A stretch of 64,000 nucleotides of DNA from Sphaerolaimus hirsutus (GCA_964036195.1 OZ038453.1:23150352-23214351), one strand, 5' to 3'. Positions 43,475 through 55,705 are shown, numbered from the stretch's first letter. Notes: generated by a model not told the origin, from the letters alone. A program made the numbers and translations.

Positions 43475-44401
43475 CAGAGTTGTGCAAATACTGGTATTTT
43501 TGGAAAACGTAAACGTAAACGTAAATACCTTTTCCAAATCAAAAGTATAAATACTATAACGTAAGGTATTTTTAAAATACCAAGGAATACGTAACAAAAA
43601 CGTAAACGTAAAAATTTTACACACAGTATTTGCCATTGTGCTTTGGAAAATACCATTATTTTCACCTTTGGATGGGTAAATCGCCCCATCTGCACCACTT
43701 TCTGTTGTAAGTGTGGCCAAATCCAACCACGCTGGTGATTCTGGGGGAGTCCCAGACCCTGTAAAATGCTTTGTAAAATGTCAAATGGCATGCAAAGTGT
43801 CTAAAGTCATGCAAAATGCCCTGGAAGGTGGCCAATTTTTGCCATTTTGCTGGGCATTTTACATAAGTTTTGACATTTGCATGAAATTTTACATTTTACA
43901 GGGCATCCTACAGAGTCTGGGATTGGAACCAGAGCTTTCATGCGCCCCTCCAGGTTCAAAACGTGTGCTACTCACAGTTGTTGCAAGTGGCATCGTCGGA
44001 ATTCATCACAAAAAAATTTATAAACGCAATGCTCTACAAACAAACAAAAAGTTTTCTGTGTTCAGCATTTGAACACATTTTTGAATATGTACCCGAAATT
44101 CCATGTGTACGTGCAAGCATGCAGTAACTTTTTTCATACATCGCTTTTTTGTACATAAACATGTTACATTTATGCAAAAACATGAGAATATTGTTGGCTG
44201 CAGGTGGTGCGGCCCATTTGAACATGTGCACGTGAGAACGATCACAAGTTTTTTTACGTTTTCCCCAGTACCCGGGTATTTTGGTCAGGAAAACGTAACA
44301 AAACGTAATGGTATTTTTGGAAAACGTAAACGTAAACGTAAGTATAAATACCCGAATAACCGGGTATTTCGGGTAAACGTAAATACGTTTTTCCAACTCT
44401 G
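43475..44401. mobile_element. ACGTAAAC-iterating hAT-like element
   Basis: Left end CAGAGTTGTGCAAATACTGG and right end CGTTTTTCCAACTCTG, flanked by GATTGCAG on both sides. Near both ends it repeats AAACGTAAACGTAAACG. A GTAAAATGTCA element (43,735-43,925) is nested inside. It is related to 47,590-48,154. Confidence 0.88.
43735..43925. mobile_element. GTAAAATGTCA-iterating MITE, complete
   Basis: GGAGTCCCAGACCCTGTAAA on the left and TTTTACAGGGCATCCTACAG with AGTCTGGG on the right. The left half repeats GTAAAATG, TCAAATGGCATGC and AAAGTGTCTAAAGTC; the right half is the inverse. It is nested in 43,475-44,401. Confidence 0.7.
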
Positions 44402-44600
44402 GATTGCAGTGGCATCAGCTGTTTTGAACCGTTTTAAATACATATTTTGCAAAAAAGTGATAAATATTTGAGCAGTGCAGGTCTTATTCATTGTTGTAAC
44501 ATGGTATTTCCTTTGTTTTAACATTGTCACAAAAAGGGACGAAGACATTTTCTTCACCAGAAATTTGACTTTGGATGGCTGTAAAATGAGCAGCAATGGC

Positions 44601-44795
44601 CCTGCGCACACTAGTTTTCACAGGAAATTTGGAAAAATCACAAATCAGCTTTGAACGCATTTGAGTTTTCTACAATGAAACACTTATAATCACTGTCAAC
44701 TGCAGTTGACGGACACCTCATTGTAGAAAACTCAAATGCGTTCAAAGCTGATTTGTGAGTTTTCCAAATTTCGTGTGAAAACTAGCGTGCTCAGG
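44601..44795. mobile_element. CACACTAG-type palindromic MITE
   Basis: Arms CCTGCGCACACTAGTTTTCA and TGAAAACTAGCGTGCTCAGG, with GCGTTTGAGTTTTCTACAATG matched by its complement, centred on GTCAACTGCAGTTGAC. Confidence 0.75.
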
Positions 44796-44799
44796 CACA

Positions 44800-45539
44800 A
44801 TGCACCCAGAGAGCTAAAAATGGACATGTGGCATAAAGGCACCTTAATCTACAAGAATACATCACATGTATATCCCGACACAGGTCACACATAAGCAAGG
44901 GAGACAATAATTTTTTGGTTCCCATTTAGTAGGACAAAGACATTTTTCCAGGAGTTGTAAAATAATACGGAACTTTTTGAAGTGACTTGTGAACCAGCTC
45001 CTATTCCTAACCGAGGAAGAGGACAAATGTGAACGTATGAAAGTTGACGTGAAGCGTCGTCTCTTAGTTGACGTTCCGTTATTTTATCAAATGTGATTAG
45101 TTGAGTTGAAGTGAATTGACGTGAGTTAGTGTGAAGCAAATTTAGATTGTTTACAAAAGGTTTTGACGAACGTTTTTATTTAGACAATTAAGTACAAAGA
45201 AATAAGTGTAAATAAAATATATATAAAAATATACGTAAACAAAGGAATTAATTTACAACTAAATTAATTACTTAAATAAAACGTAAAAGAAGCTCTAATT
45301 ACCGAAGAAATAAGGCAATTTAAAGAAGGCACTTAATTACGACAAAAGGCGACAATTAAGTGGCGCGGTTGTGAGAAAAGCACCTCAAACAGCGCAGGTG
45401 TGAATAAAGCACTGAGGTGACTTAAAGCACCAAGAGTTCAACTTAGCACCAAAAAAACAAGCGACTTAATAAAGTGACAACGGCGCTTATTTAGATCCTA
45501 GGAAGAGATTCGTGTGAAGTTGACGAGGTTGCAAACACT
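44800..45539. other. Unique non-repeat stretch before the hairpin cluster
   Basis: No transposon end from the other families is found between about 44,880 and 46,030. The sequence contains AATAAA words, repeated GTTGACGT/GTGAATTGACGTGAG words and an A-rich part at 45,180-45,290. It may be the 5' or 3' part of a long element or transcript; no coding frame was recognised. Confidence 0.35.
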
Positions 45540-45906
45540 GCCGATTTTAGCTGTGAAATCGGCTTTTAAGGGCCAGACCGATGGCGATTGACTTGGCGCC
45601 AATCGGTCGGCTCTAATCTCCGATTTTTACCCAACATTTCCAATTGTGAAAGTTCAATCCTTGCCCGCTCGCTTCTCCGATGAAAAGCGAGCTAAACTGG
45701 CAAGATAGTGAAAATGTGAGACAAGCCAGACAGCATTTGAAATTGCGCGCGGGCCCGGCCCCCCGCTTGGGGCGAGCCCGCCGCTTAACATAAACATGAC
45801 GGCGTATTTGCGTGCTGCTTGTCAAGGAAATGTGGCGGAATGTGAGCAATGACTAAGATCTAAATATGTGAGCAATGTAAAGCGCACGTTGTAAACAACG
45901 TCGCTT
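45540..45906 (+). ncRNA. Cluster of five strong hairpins, possible structured RNA
   Basis: In order: 45,540-45,563 (GCCGATTT/AAATCGGC); 45,576-45,608 (GACCGATGGCG/CGCCAATCGGTC, one bulge); 45,667-45,692 (GCTCGCTT/AAGCGAGC); 45,749-45,781 (GCGGGC/GCCCGC with an inner CCCC-GCTT-GGGG); 45,880-45,906 (AAGCGCACGTTG/CAACGTCGCTT). The region is GC-rich compared with its surroundings and shares nothing with other repeats here. The strand is arbitrary, since hairpins form on either. It could equally be the leader of a retroelement. Confidence 0.35.
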
Positions 45907-46079
45907 GAGATATTAAATGACGAATGTGAAGATGTTAAAAAATGGAATGTCAATTAAAATGGAATCTTGATAAATTGAATTAATTAAATATAAAAGCGAA
46001 CATAAGGACGTCAACTTAAATATTAAAGTTTTTACATTTTACGATAATGTTACACAGGAGTGTACACATAAACCCTGTC

Positions 46080-46240
46080 CTAACGTCACTCAGCTATTGG
46101 TTTCAACGCGTGTTCTGCATCGTACAGATCACAAACTGCGGTACATTCCTTTACACTCAATTTGGGTGGGGTATTTCGGTGGGTATTTATTATTTCCCAG
46201 CGAAATTTTAGGGGGTGGGTAATTCGAGGTAATACGGTGC
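46080..46240. mobile_element. CCGTATTT-type element remnant
   Basis: Contains GTGTTCTGCATCGTACAGATC, ACAAACTGCGG and TTTACACTCAATTTGGG, the core of the 3,669 family. It ends AATTCGAGGTAATACGG. The left end is missing. Confidence 0.55.
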
Positions 46241-46791
46241 TTTGTATTTTCGACAACAGATTGATCAGTTTATTGCCAGTTGACTCGGCGTGCAGGGTTA
46301 TCAAAATCGACAAATTTGCGAGCCGAAATTCTTCGCACCCCCCCCCCCCCCTCCGTTGATTGATTGTGGTTCGACAATGAAGTGGCACTCAAAGCCAGTA
46401 AACGCGACAAAAACTGTTGCGAAACTGGTTCTGAGGCGCCTTGGCGGCGCCGCAGAATATTTTGGATAAGCGTTTTTACCATAATTACAAATTCCAATTT
46501 GTGCCCACGCAAAATCGTTCACTCAAATGTAGTGATGTAAAGGCGGAGAAAATTGCGATGTCTGCCGCGCCCGCGGCGATTTTGAGTTCATATATTAAAA
46601 AAATTTCGGGAAAAATTGTTTTGGTCATGCAAGAAATCGAAATCAAATCAATCATGTGCATCTGCATACTGCACCGATGTTTTTTACCCAGAGTTCATAA
46701 GACTTGTTAGGTGAAAACGCTAACCATAGGATAGGGGGCGATTCATCTTAGGTATTTCAATAGGAGATGATCCCATGAAACCAGGGTTGGT

Positions 46792-47124
46792 TTTAGTAAA
46801 ATTCGTTTTACTAAAATTGTATTTTATTTTTATTAAAATTGTATTTTATTTTTATTTTATTCTTCAATTTTCCATTTTATTTTTATTTTATTCTTCAATT
46901 TTTCATTTTATTTTTATTTTATTTTTATTTTTTTATTTTAGTTCGTGACCAGGATTGATTTAAGTAAAATTCTTTTTACTAAAATTTTATTTTATTTTTT
47001 ATTAAAATTGTATTTTATTTTTATTTTATTCTTCAATTTTACATTTTATTTTTATTTTATTCTTTAATTTTCTATTTTATTTTTATTTTATTTTAATTTT
47101 TTTCCTGAGATTTTGCCAACCCTG
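46792..47124. mobile_element. TTTTATTTT-iterating hAT-like MITE
   Basis: Ends CAGGGTTGGTTTTAGTAAAA and GAGATTTTGCCAACCCTG are flanked by CATGAAAC on both sides. The interior is repeats of ATTTTATTTTTATTTTATTC and CTTCAATTTTCC. Its right end resembles the beginning of the candidate exon at 30,063. Confidence 0.9.
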
Positions 47125-47251
47125 CATGAAACATACAAGCCCATGAAACTATTTGTATGTTTACACACGCCCATGCGCCCATGAAACACGCTGATTTGCC
47201 CATGCAACATGCACGCGCGCGGTGTAATAGCAATGCATGTGTGCCACAATC

Positions 47252-47590
47252 AACGATGGAAAAAACACAGAAATTGAACGCAGAAACTCATTGCGTTTCT
47301 GTGTCGTTGTTTTACACAGAAACACAGGAACTCAATAATTTCAAAGAACTCAAAACTCAAATGAGTTTTTTATTGGAGAACACGGAAACGCAGACACACG
47401 GTAACACCGAAAAGTTGTTTTGTGTTTTTTCCTTGGATTTGAGGATTTGAGGAATACTGCTGTAATCGATCGAACAAAATAAGGAATGTGCGTTTGATTA
47501 TTGGTCTCGAGTAATTTGGTCTTTATAGATAGCAATATTGATAAACAGTGATAGATCAGTAGATTGCTGACCGATTTGGGCGCTACACCC
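47252..47590. repeat. AAACTCAAAACACAG tract and copied flank
   Basis: Starts CAACGATGGAAAAAACACAG and alternates AACACAGGAACTC and TTTCTGTGT words to about 47,410. It then matches 4,785-4,965. The CAACG start fits YARNG, but the right tip is not clear. Confidence 0.5.
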
Positions 47591-48154
47591 ATAGTTGTTA
47601 AAACATATTTACATTTACTCAAAAAATACGCATAAACGCGTACTGCGTAAATACGTTTATGTTTCCTCCCGAAACAATACCAGTACTCACTTGCATACTT
47701 TTTTAAAGTACGCGAGTTTGAACAATTTATTTTAAGGGGACAGAAAATGACATTTTTCCAGACAGAAAGTGCAAAAATAGGAGTTAAAAAATACTAATAA
47801 ATACTTACTAGGGAAGAAAACTCATTTTTGATGTATTCCAGAGTGAACATTGAAAAAGATACTGATTTTTACATTATTTTTGTGATAGTAAATACCCACT
47901 TTTACATTTTATGTTAGAAAAATATTCATTTTTTTATGTTTTCCCCCACAAAATACTTGTTTTTACATTTTCCCTGGACAAAAATACTCGTTTTTACGTT
48001 TTCTTTTAAGGCTTTTTATGGCTTACGCACGTTTTATGCAGTGTAAAAGTATTTTAAAAATACTTTACGTTTTCTGAACTCAGCTGTGAGTAAAAGAAAA
48101 ATACTTTACGTTTACGTTTACTTTTATGAAAGTACAGCACTTTTAACAACTCTG
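47590..48154. mobile_element. TTTACG-iterating hAT-like MITE
   Basis: Ends CATAGTTGTTAAAACATATT and CACTTTTAACAACTCTG are flanked by GCTACACC on both sides. The interior repeats AAATACT, TTTTACATTTT and TACGTTTACGTTTAC. A left-end copy in the duplicated flank at 4,970 shares the same target bases. Confidence 0.9.
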
Positions 48155-48159
48155 GCTAC

Positions 48160-48975
48160 ACCCAGCCCCCCTCCCCCATTGAAGACTCCTGCATTTATAT
48201 GGTATCAATCACAGTCCATGTTAAATTCCATGTGAAGTGTAAACAGTAAAGTAAAATGTCATCAAAAATCCCAAACGCCCAGTTAAAAAAATAAATTAGA
48301 CATTTTACATGACTGTTTACATTTTTCAGCACATTTTTCAGGGTTTTATGGTGCCCCCTAAACATGCACAAGGTAATTTTTAATGAGAAAACCACTGTTT
48401 TTGCATTGAAACGCTGCATTTGGGTAAGAACTTGCATTTTATGAAAAACTCAAGTTTTTACCAAAACAAAAATAAAAACAGAGTTACTGAAATTTCTTAT
48501 AGCAGAAAATTCAAAACACGGGTATTCATTTTTGAAAAACTCAAAACACAGAAAGTGTTTTTTCTGGTGAACTTACCCATCGTTGCGCAATGCAATCGTT
48601 TCCACACATTTACCACTTTTCCACAAAAACACCATCATAACTCACCCCTTTTAAAGTGTCATATTTTGTCACTATTGGAACATTTGGAACTCAAAACTCG
48701 ACACACCGTAAGTTGGGCTGCTGAACTGTCTGCACGAGTAATTGTCGACTAATTTGATGAATGGTAAAATAGATTGGGTTACGGCAGCGAAGCCCAGGAA
48801 AATAAATGTAAACACCTTCCCGGACAAGTTCACCACCCATTTTTTTATTTCACTTCGAATGCAATATCTCTGTCCATGGGGGTGTTATAAAGCTGAAACT
48901 TTATGTATATAAAGTTGTAAGACCCCTCTACTCCCCAACAACGGGGGAGGTGCGGCGACTCACTACAGGGTGGGT
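48160..48975. other. Non-coding with repeat fragments
   Basis: A GTAAAATGTCA-type piece at 48,225-48,330, an AAACTCAAGTTTTT/AAACACAGAAAG tract ending CCATCGTTG at 48,440-48,598, and from about 48,815 a partial extra copy of the foldback arm (AAGTTCACCACCCA ... GTTATAAAGCTGAAA). No exon. Confidence 0.45.
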
Positions 48976-50096
48976 CGCCCTATATGCAACAATTTTTTTG
49001 CCGTTTTTGGTGTCCCAAACAAGTTCACCACCCACTTGATTGGCTACACTACGAGAGCCATATCTCCAGCTGTGATGGCGTTATAAAGCTGAAATTTGGG
49101 GGATGTCTTGCCAACAACCCCCTTCACGATCCACCAGTGGGGCGGCTGCAAATGACCCACTAAAGCATGGGTCACTGCATATAAAGTTAACCATTTTCTA
49201 AAAACAGCCCAAGTGTCCCAAAACAAGTTCATCACACAACTGCATAAAAAAAAATGTTGCAACAACATACCTAATATAAAAATGAATCAGGTTGGAACAC
49301 TATTTCAGCTTAAAAAAATTTTTTTCAGTAGGGCACCCACCCTTTCCCATAAACAGCCGACTGAAAATTTCACTTTAAACCAATTTTTGGTATCACACTT
49401 AAAAAGTTGGTTTACAAAGTTCACTAGGGGAGGGTCTAAGGTTCCAAGTTATGTAAACAACATAACCTCTAAAATGCTTCCATAAGGAAATTTACTTGGG
49501 GTGAATTCTATGATGTCAAAATGATGTCATTTCAGGAAGAAAATTTGACAAAATTTTCACTTTTTTATACACCCCAAATAAATTTCCTTATGGAAGCATT
49601 TTAGAGGTTATGTTGTTTACATAACTTTGAACCTTGGACCCTCCCCTAGTGAACTTTGTAAACCAACTTTTAAAGTGTGATACAAAAAATTGGTTTAAAG
49701 TGAAATTTTCAATCTGCTGTTTATGGGACAGGGTGGGTGCCCTACTGAAAAAATATAAATGAGCAGAACTAGGGTTCATATCTGATTTAATTTTGTATCA
49801 GGTATGTTCTCACAACATTTTTTATAATGCAGTTGGGTGGCGAACTTGTTTGGGACACTTGGGTGGTTCTTAAAAAATTTATCAAATTTATTTGCAGTGA
49901 CCATGCTTTAGTGGGTCGTCGACAGCCGCCCCACTGGTGTATTGTGAGGGGGGTTGTTGGCAAGACATCCCCCAAATTTCAGCTTTCTACCACCCTCACA
50001 GCTGGAGATATAGCCTTCAAAGTGTAGCTAATCAAGTGGGTGGTGAACTTGCTTGGGACACCAAAAACGCCACAAAATTTTTTTGCATATAGGGCG
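48976..50096. mobile_element. Large foldback element, right tip cut at a duplication border
   Basis: The left arm, 48,976-49,503, and the right arm, 49,571-50,096, are complementary with some mismatches, with a loop of about 67 bp. The arms contain CCAAACAAGTTCACCACCCA, CCATATCTCCAGCTGTGATG and GGAAATTTACTTGGGGTG. Left of the arm a partial third copy continues, so the right arm looks truncated exactly where the 3.4-kb duplicated segment begins. Confidence 0.8.
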
Positions 50097-53000
50097 AAAT
50101 ACCCCCCCCCCCCCCCTAAATTGAGTGTAGAGAGAACGTACATGACAAATACTGCAGTTTGTGATCTGTACACTGCATAACACACGTTCAAAGTGATGAT
50201 CAAGTGATGTTAGGGAAGGGATGTGTATATACAGTTATATATGCCTATAAACACATATACATCTACGTAATTGTTTGAATTTTTATGTCTGCGTATGGGG
50301 AATTTCTTAAAAAAACCACTTTCTGTGTTTTGAGTTTTCTTTAAGATGGAAAGAAACAGCAGTTGAGTAAAATATTTATATTTATTTTTGATGTCTGTTT
50401 TTTTGCACAAAAGCATTGAAAAACATGTCGTAGAACATTTGCGAGCAAAAGTAGACTTGGCGCCAGCATGTTTGTGAGTGTTTTTTGCAAAACAGAAAGA
50501 AATGGTAGTTGAGTAAAATATTCATATTTATATTTGATGTCTGTTTTTAGCACAAAAGCATTGAAAAACATGTTGTAGAACATTTCCTAGCAGAAGTAGA
50601 CTTAGCATCAGCATGTTTGTGAGTATTTTCCTTTAAGACAGAAAGAAACCGCTATCATCTAGAATATTTATATTTGTTTTTATTGTCAGTTTTTGTGCAC
50701 AAAATCATTGTAAAACATGTTATTGAACATTTTTGAACAAAAGTAGCAGCATTTTTCTGTATTTTGCAATCATTTTGCCATTGTGTGCAAATGTCACACA
50801 ATAATTTTGTTTGGAAGATACTTACACAACTGTTGGCACCAAATCTACTTTTGCTCAGAAATGTTCAATAACATGTTTTTCAATGCTTTTGTGCAAAAAA
50901 CAACAACAGAAAACAAAAAGTAGATATAATTATTTTAGTCGGTTTGGTGTTTCTTCCCGACTTAAGGAAAATACACACAAAAAGGCTGGCACCAAAACTA
51001 CTTTAGCTTGGAAATGTTTCATGACATGTTTTTCAATGCTTTTGTGCAAAAAAACAGACATCAAAAATAAATATAAATATTTTAGTCAACTGCCATTTCT
51101 TTCCGTCTTGAAGAAAATACACACAAAAATGCTGGCGCCAAAACTACTTTAACTTGGAAATGTTTTATGACATGTTTTTCAATGCTTTTGTGCAAAAAAA
51201 CAGACATCAAAAATAAATATAAATAATTTAAACAACTGCCATTTCTTTCCGTCTTGAAGGAAATACTCACAAACATGCTGGTGCCAAGTCTACTTTTGCT
51301 TGGAAATGTTTTATGACTTTTTTTTCAATGCTTTTATGCAAAAAAAAACAGACAACAAAAAATAGGTAGATAAAAATATATATTTCTTTCAAAGTTTTCA
51401 AGAAAACAGTAACAAAAATGCTGGTGCCAAGGCCACATTTACTTGAAAGTGTTCCAGTATTTTCTTTAAGACATAATAAAACTGCAATCGTCTAGAATTT
51501 TTATATTGGTTTTTGTTGTCTGTTTTTTTTTGCACAAAAGCATTGTAAAACATGTTATGGAACATTTTTGAGCAAAGGTAGCCTTGGTGCCTGCATTCTT
51601 CTGTATTTTGCAAACATTTTGCCGTTGTGTGCAAATGTAGCACCATAATTTTGTTTGCAAAATTCAAAAACATTTTCGAACTTTTGATTTTTTTGCCATC
51701 GTTAGTGCTTGGAATGGCTGGCCGCCCCCAGCCCCAGTGTGTTACTCACCCCAATTGACATTTTACAGGACATTTGACACTTGAATTTACACTTTCAGGG
51801 CTCAGCACTGGCACCAAATTGATGCCACTGCCATTTTACAGGGAATTTTTCATGACTTTTGACACTTTGCATGAATGACATTTGACTATTTACAGGGCTT
51901 TTTACAGCATCTGGTGGGGGAAATGAAAATGGAAAGTAAATAAAGGTAAATATGTAAATACAAGCGTAAATAAAATATGAAAAAAATACTGATTTTTACA
52001 ATTTCTATGCTACTTAAATACGTTTTCCGTTGATTAAATACTTGATTTTACGTTTTATCTGGGAAAAATAGTATTTTACTCACCTCTTATGCAGTGTAAA
52101 AGTAATTAAAACTAAAATACCGAAATCTAATATAATATTCAAATAACTAAAGCACCGCACCGCACCGCAACTAAAATACCGAAATCTGTATTTTATTTCA
52201 AACGATGAATTCAATAAAGCAATACCCTATATAAATATTAATAAAGCTACCTATATATAACTTTTGATTGGATAGGGATATTAAAATAATTTTTGTGCCA
52301 AGTTTATTGTATTTGTCTAACGTATATGATGTTCAAAAAATCATTTTTTGTGTGTTCAAAAACCGGGTCAAATCGGCATACGGAATTTAGACATCACTAA
52401 TATGATCACAAAAATTGGATCTGCAGGTTGTCCTGATTATTTTAAGTGTTGAATGTTCCGAATCGGCCCAGAAATGGCCAAGTTATTAAGCTTCAATGTC
52501 AATGTGCAGATCATCTGTGCAAAATGACCACCTTTTTTACAGACCCCCCTTATCTCGGAACTGGGGGATTATTCGAGCAAACCAAAATAATTCATCATAG
52601 CACAGACCCCAAAACCCAATATACTCGAAGGGCATCAAAATCGGCCAATGTACAACATAATGGGACACATGAATGTGCATTTCTATGACATCGCAAAAAA
52701 TATAAGAAACATAGTTTACAACCTGATATATTTGAAATATTTATTACATTGAAAAATGAATAAAATGTTATATGAAATGATATAATTTTTCAATGATATT
52801 TACAATTTCAGCGATGAAAAATGTCTGTATAAATAAATATATGCGTTAGATATATAACCACGATATATATAATAAATATAACCACGTTCTCTCTAGTACT
52901 AAACAGCGTCGAACCCTGCGACGACTGCAGAAGGCACAATTTTCGTGCACACACTAACACATATATGGGGTGCTGAATTGCACATAAGGCATAGACACCT

Positions 53001-53491
53001 TTGACCGATTCAGCACAAAAGCTGCTTTTTTAACTCCTTTGTGTAGTCAGGAACCGCCAAAAATCAAAATGCCACGGAAGGATCGATCCCGTTGGAGAAA
53101 GAATTTCCCATCATTTCTGGAAGCACAGTTTCACATGTTGAAAACAGTCCCAATTTAGGTGGTCCTGTGGAGTCACGTTTTTTGCATATGATCTGATAAA
53201 TGTGACAAATCTGGTGATATGAATTTTTGTTATGTGGAACCGTGCACTTAACACAACAAATGGGGTACATTTTCCTACCCCCATACAAAATTTGAGCAGT
53301 TTTCATTCAAAATTGACGTGTTGGGAGCCAATTGAAACCGTGCGCCTGACGTGGGCCACCCGATATAACCAAACCAGTTCTAACATATGTAAAAGTGGTG
53401 GGCGTGCGTTTGACGCGTGCACCTGGTCGAGTGTCTTCCTTCGATGGTATGTACCGTATTTCTTCGATTTTATTGACCGTTCATTTACATT
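50095..53491 (+). repeat. 3.4-kb duplicated segment, copy 1
   Basis: Apart from C-tract length (15 against 13) it appears identical to 60,380-63,774, 10.28 kb away. It carries a CCGTATTT-family core, the 145-bp array (50,320-51,610), TTTACG-rich sequence (51,930-52,100), a diverged foldback arm (52,370-52,620) and the GCGACGACTGCAG block (52,883-53,030). No exon was recognised; small open frames are repeat by-products. Confidence 0.95.
50320..51610. repeat. 145-bp satellite-like array with orientation switches
   Basis: Units start every 144-146 bp (landmarks at 50,466 and 50,611; inverted at 50,981, 51,127, 51,272 and 51,416). Roughly three units read plus, four read minus, then one reads plus. 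Each holds GCATGTTTGTGAGT, a GAAAGAAAC segment, TTGCACAAAAGCATTG and an AAAAGTAG end. Since 145 is not a multiple of 3, the conserved-looking peptides are not coding evidence. Confidence 0.85.
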
Positions 53492-53907
53492 TATTTACCA
53501 TTAGTAGGCGCCACGCCATGGCGCCATTGGCGTTGGCGCCAGCACCATGGAACGCTGTATATGTATGTAAATATACATACAAATAACCTCCACCCCCCCG
53601 CTCTACGAAACTTGTGGACCCAGTTAAATAAGCCAAAACACTAACCATGTGCGTGCATGCGGAACGGGCGAGAAGTGTCTGCCCGACAAACGGCGGGTTG
53701 CAACCGATTTTGGTATCGAGCTGCCGAAATAATAGTGTTGTCATGCGAAACCTGGAAAAATGGCAGGGCTGTAAGAAACTTTCCCAAATCAGGCACAAAA
53801 TACGAAAAAATTTGTTGAAATAAAATCGTTGCGATAAGATTTCCCAAGTGCCATGTCAAATTTCCGATAAATGCGAAAGAGTCACACGACAAAAGACTCA
53901 AAATGGC

Positions 53908-54103
53908 CCCGCACACACTAGTTTTCACACGAAATTTCGAAAACTCATAAATGAGCTTTGAACGTGTTTGAGTTTTCCACAAGGAGTCATTTTTAATATC
54001 CGTCAACTGTAGTTGACGGCCACCTCATTGTAGAAAACTCAACTGCGTTCTTAGCTGATTTGTGAAATCTCCAAAATTTCGTGGTAAAGGTAGTGTGCGC
54101 AGG
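53908..54103. mobile_element. CACACTAG-type palindromic MITE (copy 2)
   Basis: Copy of 10,275-10,470 within the duplication, with a few substitutions and the same GTCAACTGTAGTTGAC centre. Confidence 0.75.
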
Positions 54104-54901
54104 CACAATATTCACACGACTCTTGACAAATTTTTGACATTTTACATTCACATTACCTACTTACAGAGTGCAGGACTGGCCCCTGGTAAAAGAGGGTTCT
54201 ATCAAACATGATCTCTAAAGACACAAAAACGCATAAAACAACCTAACGAACAAATCTTAAATTGATTGCGCACTTTCCCCGATTGACTTAAATTAGTGAT
54301 TGAAACTAAAATTGAGTCACATATTTATCTGCCAAAAAGCATTTGAATTCACTTCCAACAAAAGTGACAACTGGAAAATAGAGAAATAATTGGCACGGTG
54401 CCAATAGCAAAAGGCACGCAAAACATGGGCAATCGATAATACAGTAACCAGCTGGACTCAGCTGGCCGCGCGCCAACGCTGCGTATGCAGTGTGTACTGC
54501 CATACCTAACTCAGCTGGCCGCGCGCCAACGCTTGTTGTGTATATAAACGCAGTGTGTGTTTTAACGCGCGTAAATAGGGGAAAGCGGACAGCTGTCGCG
54601 TGTAAATATATTTAGACACGCACTCCGAGAAGTGTCAACATTCATGCAGATGGCATGCAAATTGTCAATTGTGTGACAAAGTGTCAAAATAACACTAATA
54701 AATTTTTTCTTTTTTGCTTTAATTGACATTTTACATGACATTTGACACTTGACTTTACACATTTCAGGGCTCAAAGTTTTGATCAATATTTAGGTGTATG
54801 AAAAAATCAAAGTTGTATGCAGTTTACATAGCATTTGGCAGTGCATTTGGGGTCAGTAATATGACAGCCATTTTGTACATATGTAACCGTGTGCATGGAT
54901 A

Positions 54902-55467
54902 AACTCGACGGACATTATAGAAGTCAATGGTCTAAGGAATTTTCGTACAACTGCGTATATTCATAGTTGGCACACGTCCAAGTTACCGTTTGCGAGAATG
55001 TTACCAAGTATGAAAGACGCAGGATTTCCGTCAGCGTCAACAAAAATGGCTGCGGAATGCAATTAAGCGACCGCAATTGGTCGCTAATGGCAGCCCACAT
55101 ACGAGTTGACACTTGTGTTGACTTCATTGCATCCTGCGGTCATTATCGTTGACGCGAACGGAAATCATGCGTCTTTTACTTCGTTCGTATAAAACGCAAC
55201 AGTAACTTGGACGCAGCGGTAAGTTCATACGTAATTTTTTGAATGAATTTGTCGGGACTGCGACGATAAGATCTTACCTAAGACCTAACAATCCGACTTT
55301 CTATAACGATTTGTCTATCAAATTCACATCGTTCTCGCATAAAAAGTAGGATTGAATCAAATTTATTGTGAACTGAATGGAATCCGTCCATTCAAGTTCG
55401 AATTAAAAAACATTCGTCATTGGTAACGAAGGGCCGAATCGCTGATTCGTTTCATGTCCGCCGAGTT
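54902..55467. mobile_element. TA-target element, AACTCGRCGGACA ends
   Basis: Ends AACTCGACGGACATTAT and ATGTCCGCCGAGTT, with TA on both sides. Copy 1 at 11,272-11,285 (CATGGATAACAAAAG) is the empty site. The 566-bp interior has no long open frame. Tc1/mariner-type mobilisation is inferred from the TA target. Confidence 0.88.
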
Positions 55468-55705
55468 TAACAAAAGTGAAATTATAGTGAAAGTATTGTG
55501 AAAGTGGAATTATAGTGAAAGTATTTTGTGCATGGATAACAAAAGTCAAGTAAAATGCTGTGTAAAATACAAAATCTTCTTTTATGTTTTACTGGATGTT
55601 ATGGATTTTACATGACTTTTGACACATTTTAAATGGTACGTGAGTGGCGCCAGTGTTGATTGGCAACTACACTTGCGGAATTGACCCCTGGAATAGACCC
55701 CACCC

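Noticed and set aside
43500..44400. AAACGTAAACG words as possible telomeric repeat
   Set aside because: They lie inside a hAT-like element with a GATTGCAG duplication, are interrupted, and are not in a terminal array.
45613..45849. 78-codon minus-strand open frame with an Arg/Gly-rich segment
   Set aside because: It coincides with the hairpin cluster. Its composition follows the GC-rich stems and no homology is recognised.
50210..51673. Repeated small peptides containing KTDIKNKYKYF and MLLCKK
   Set aside because: They recur in each unit of a 145-bp array and in both orientations. The unit length is not a multiple of three, so they are by-products of the satellite.
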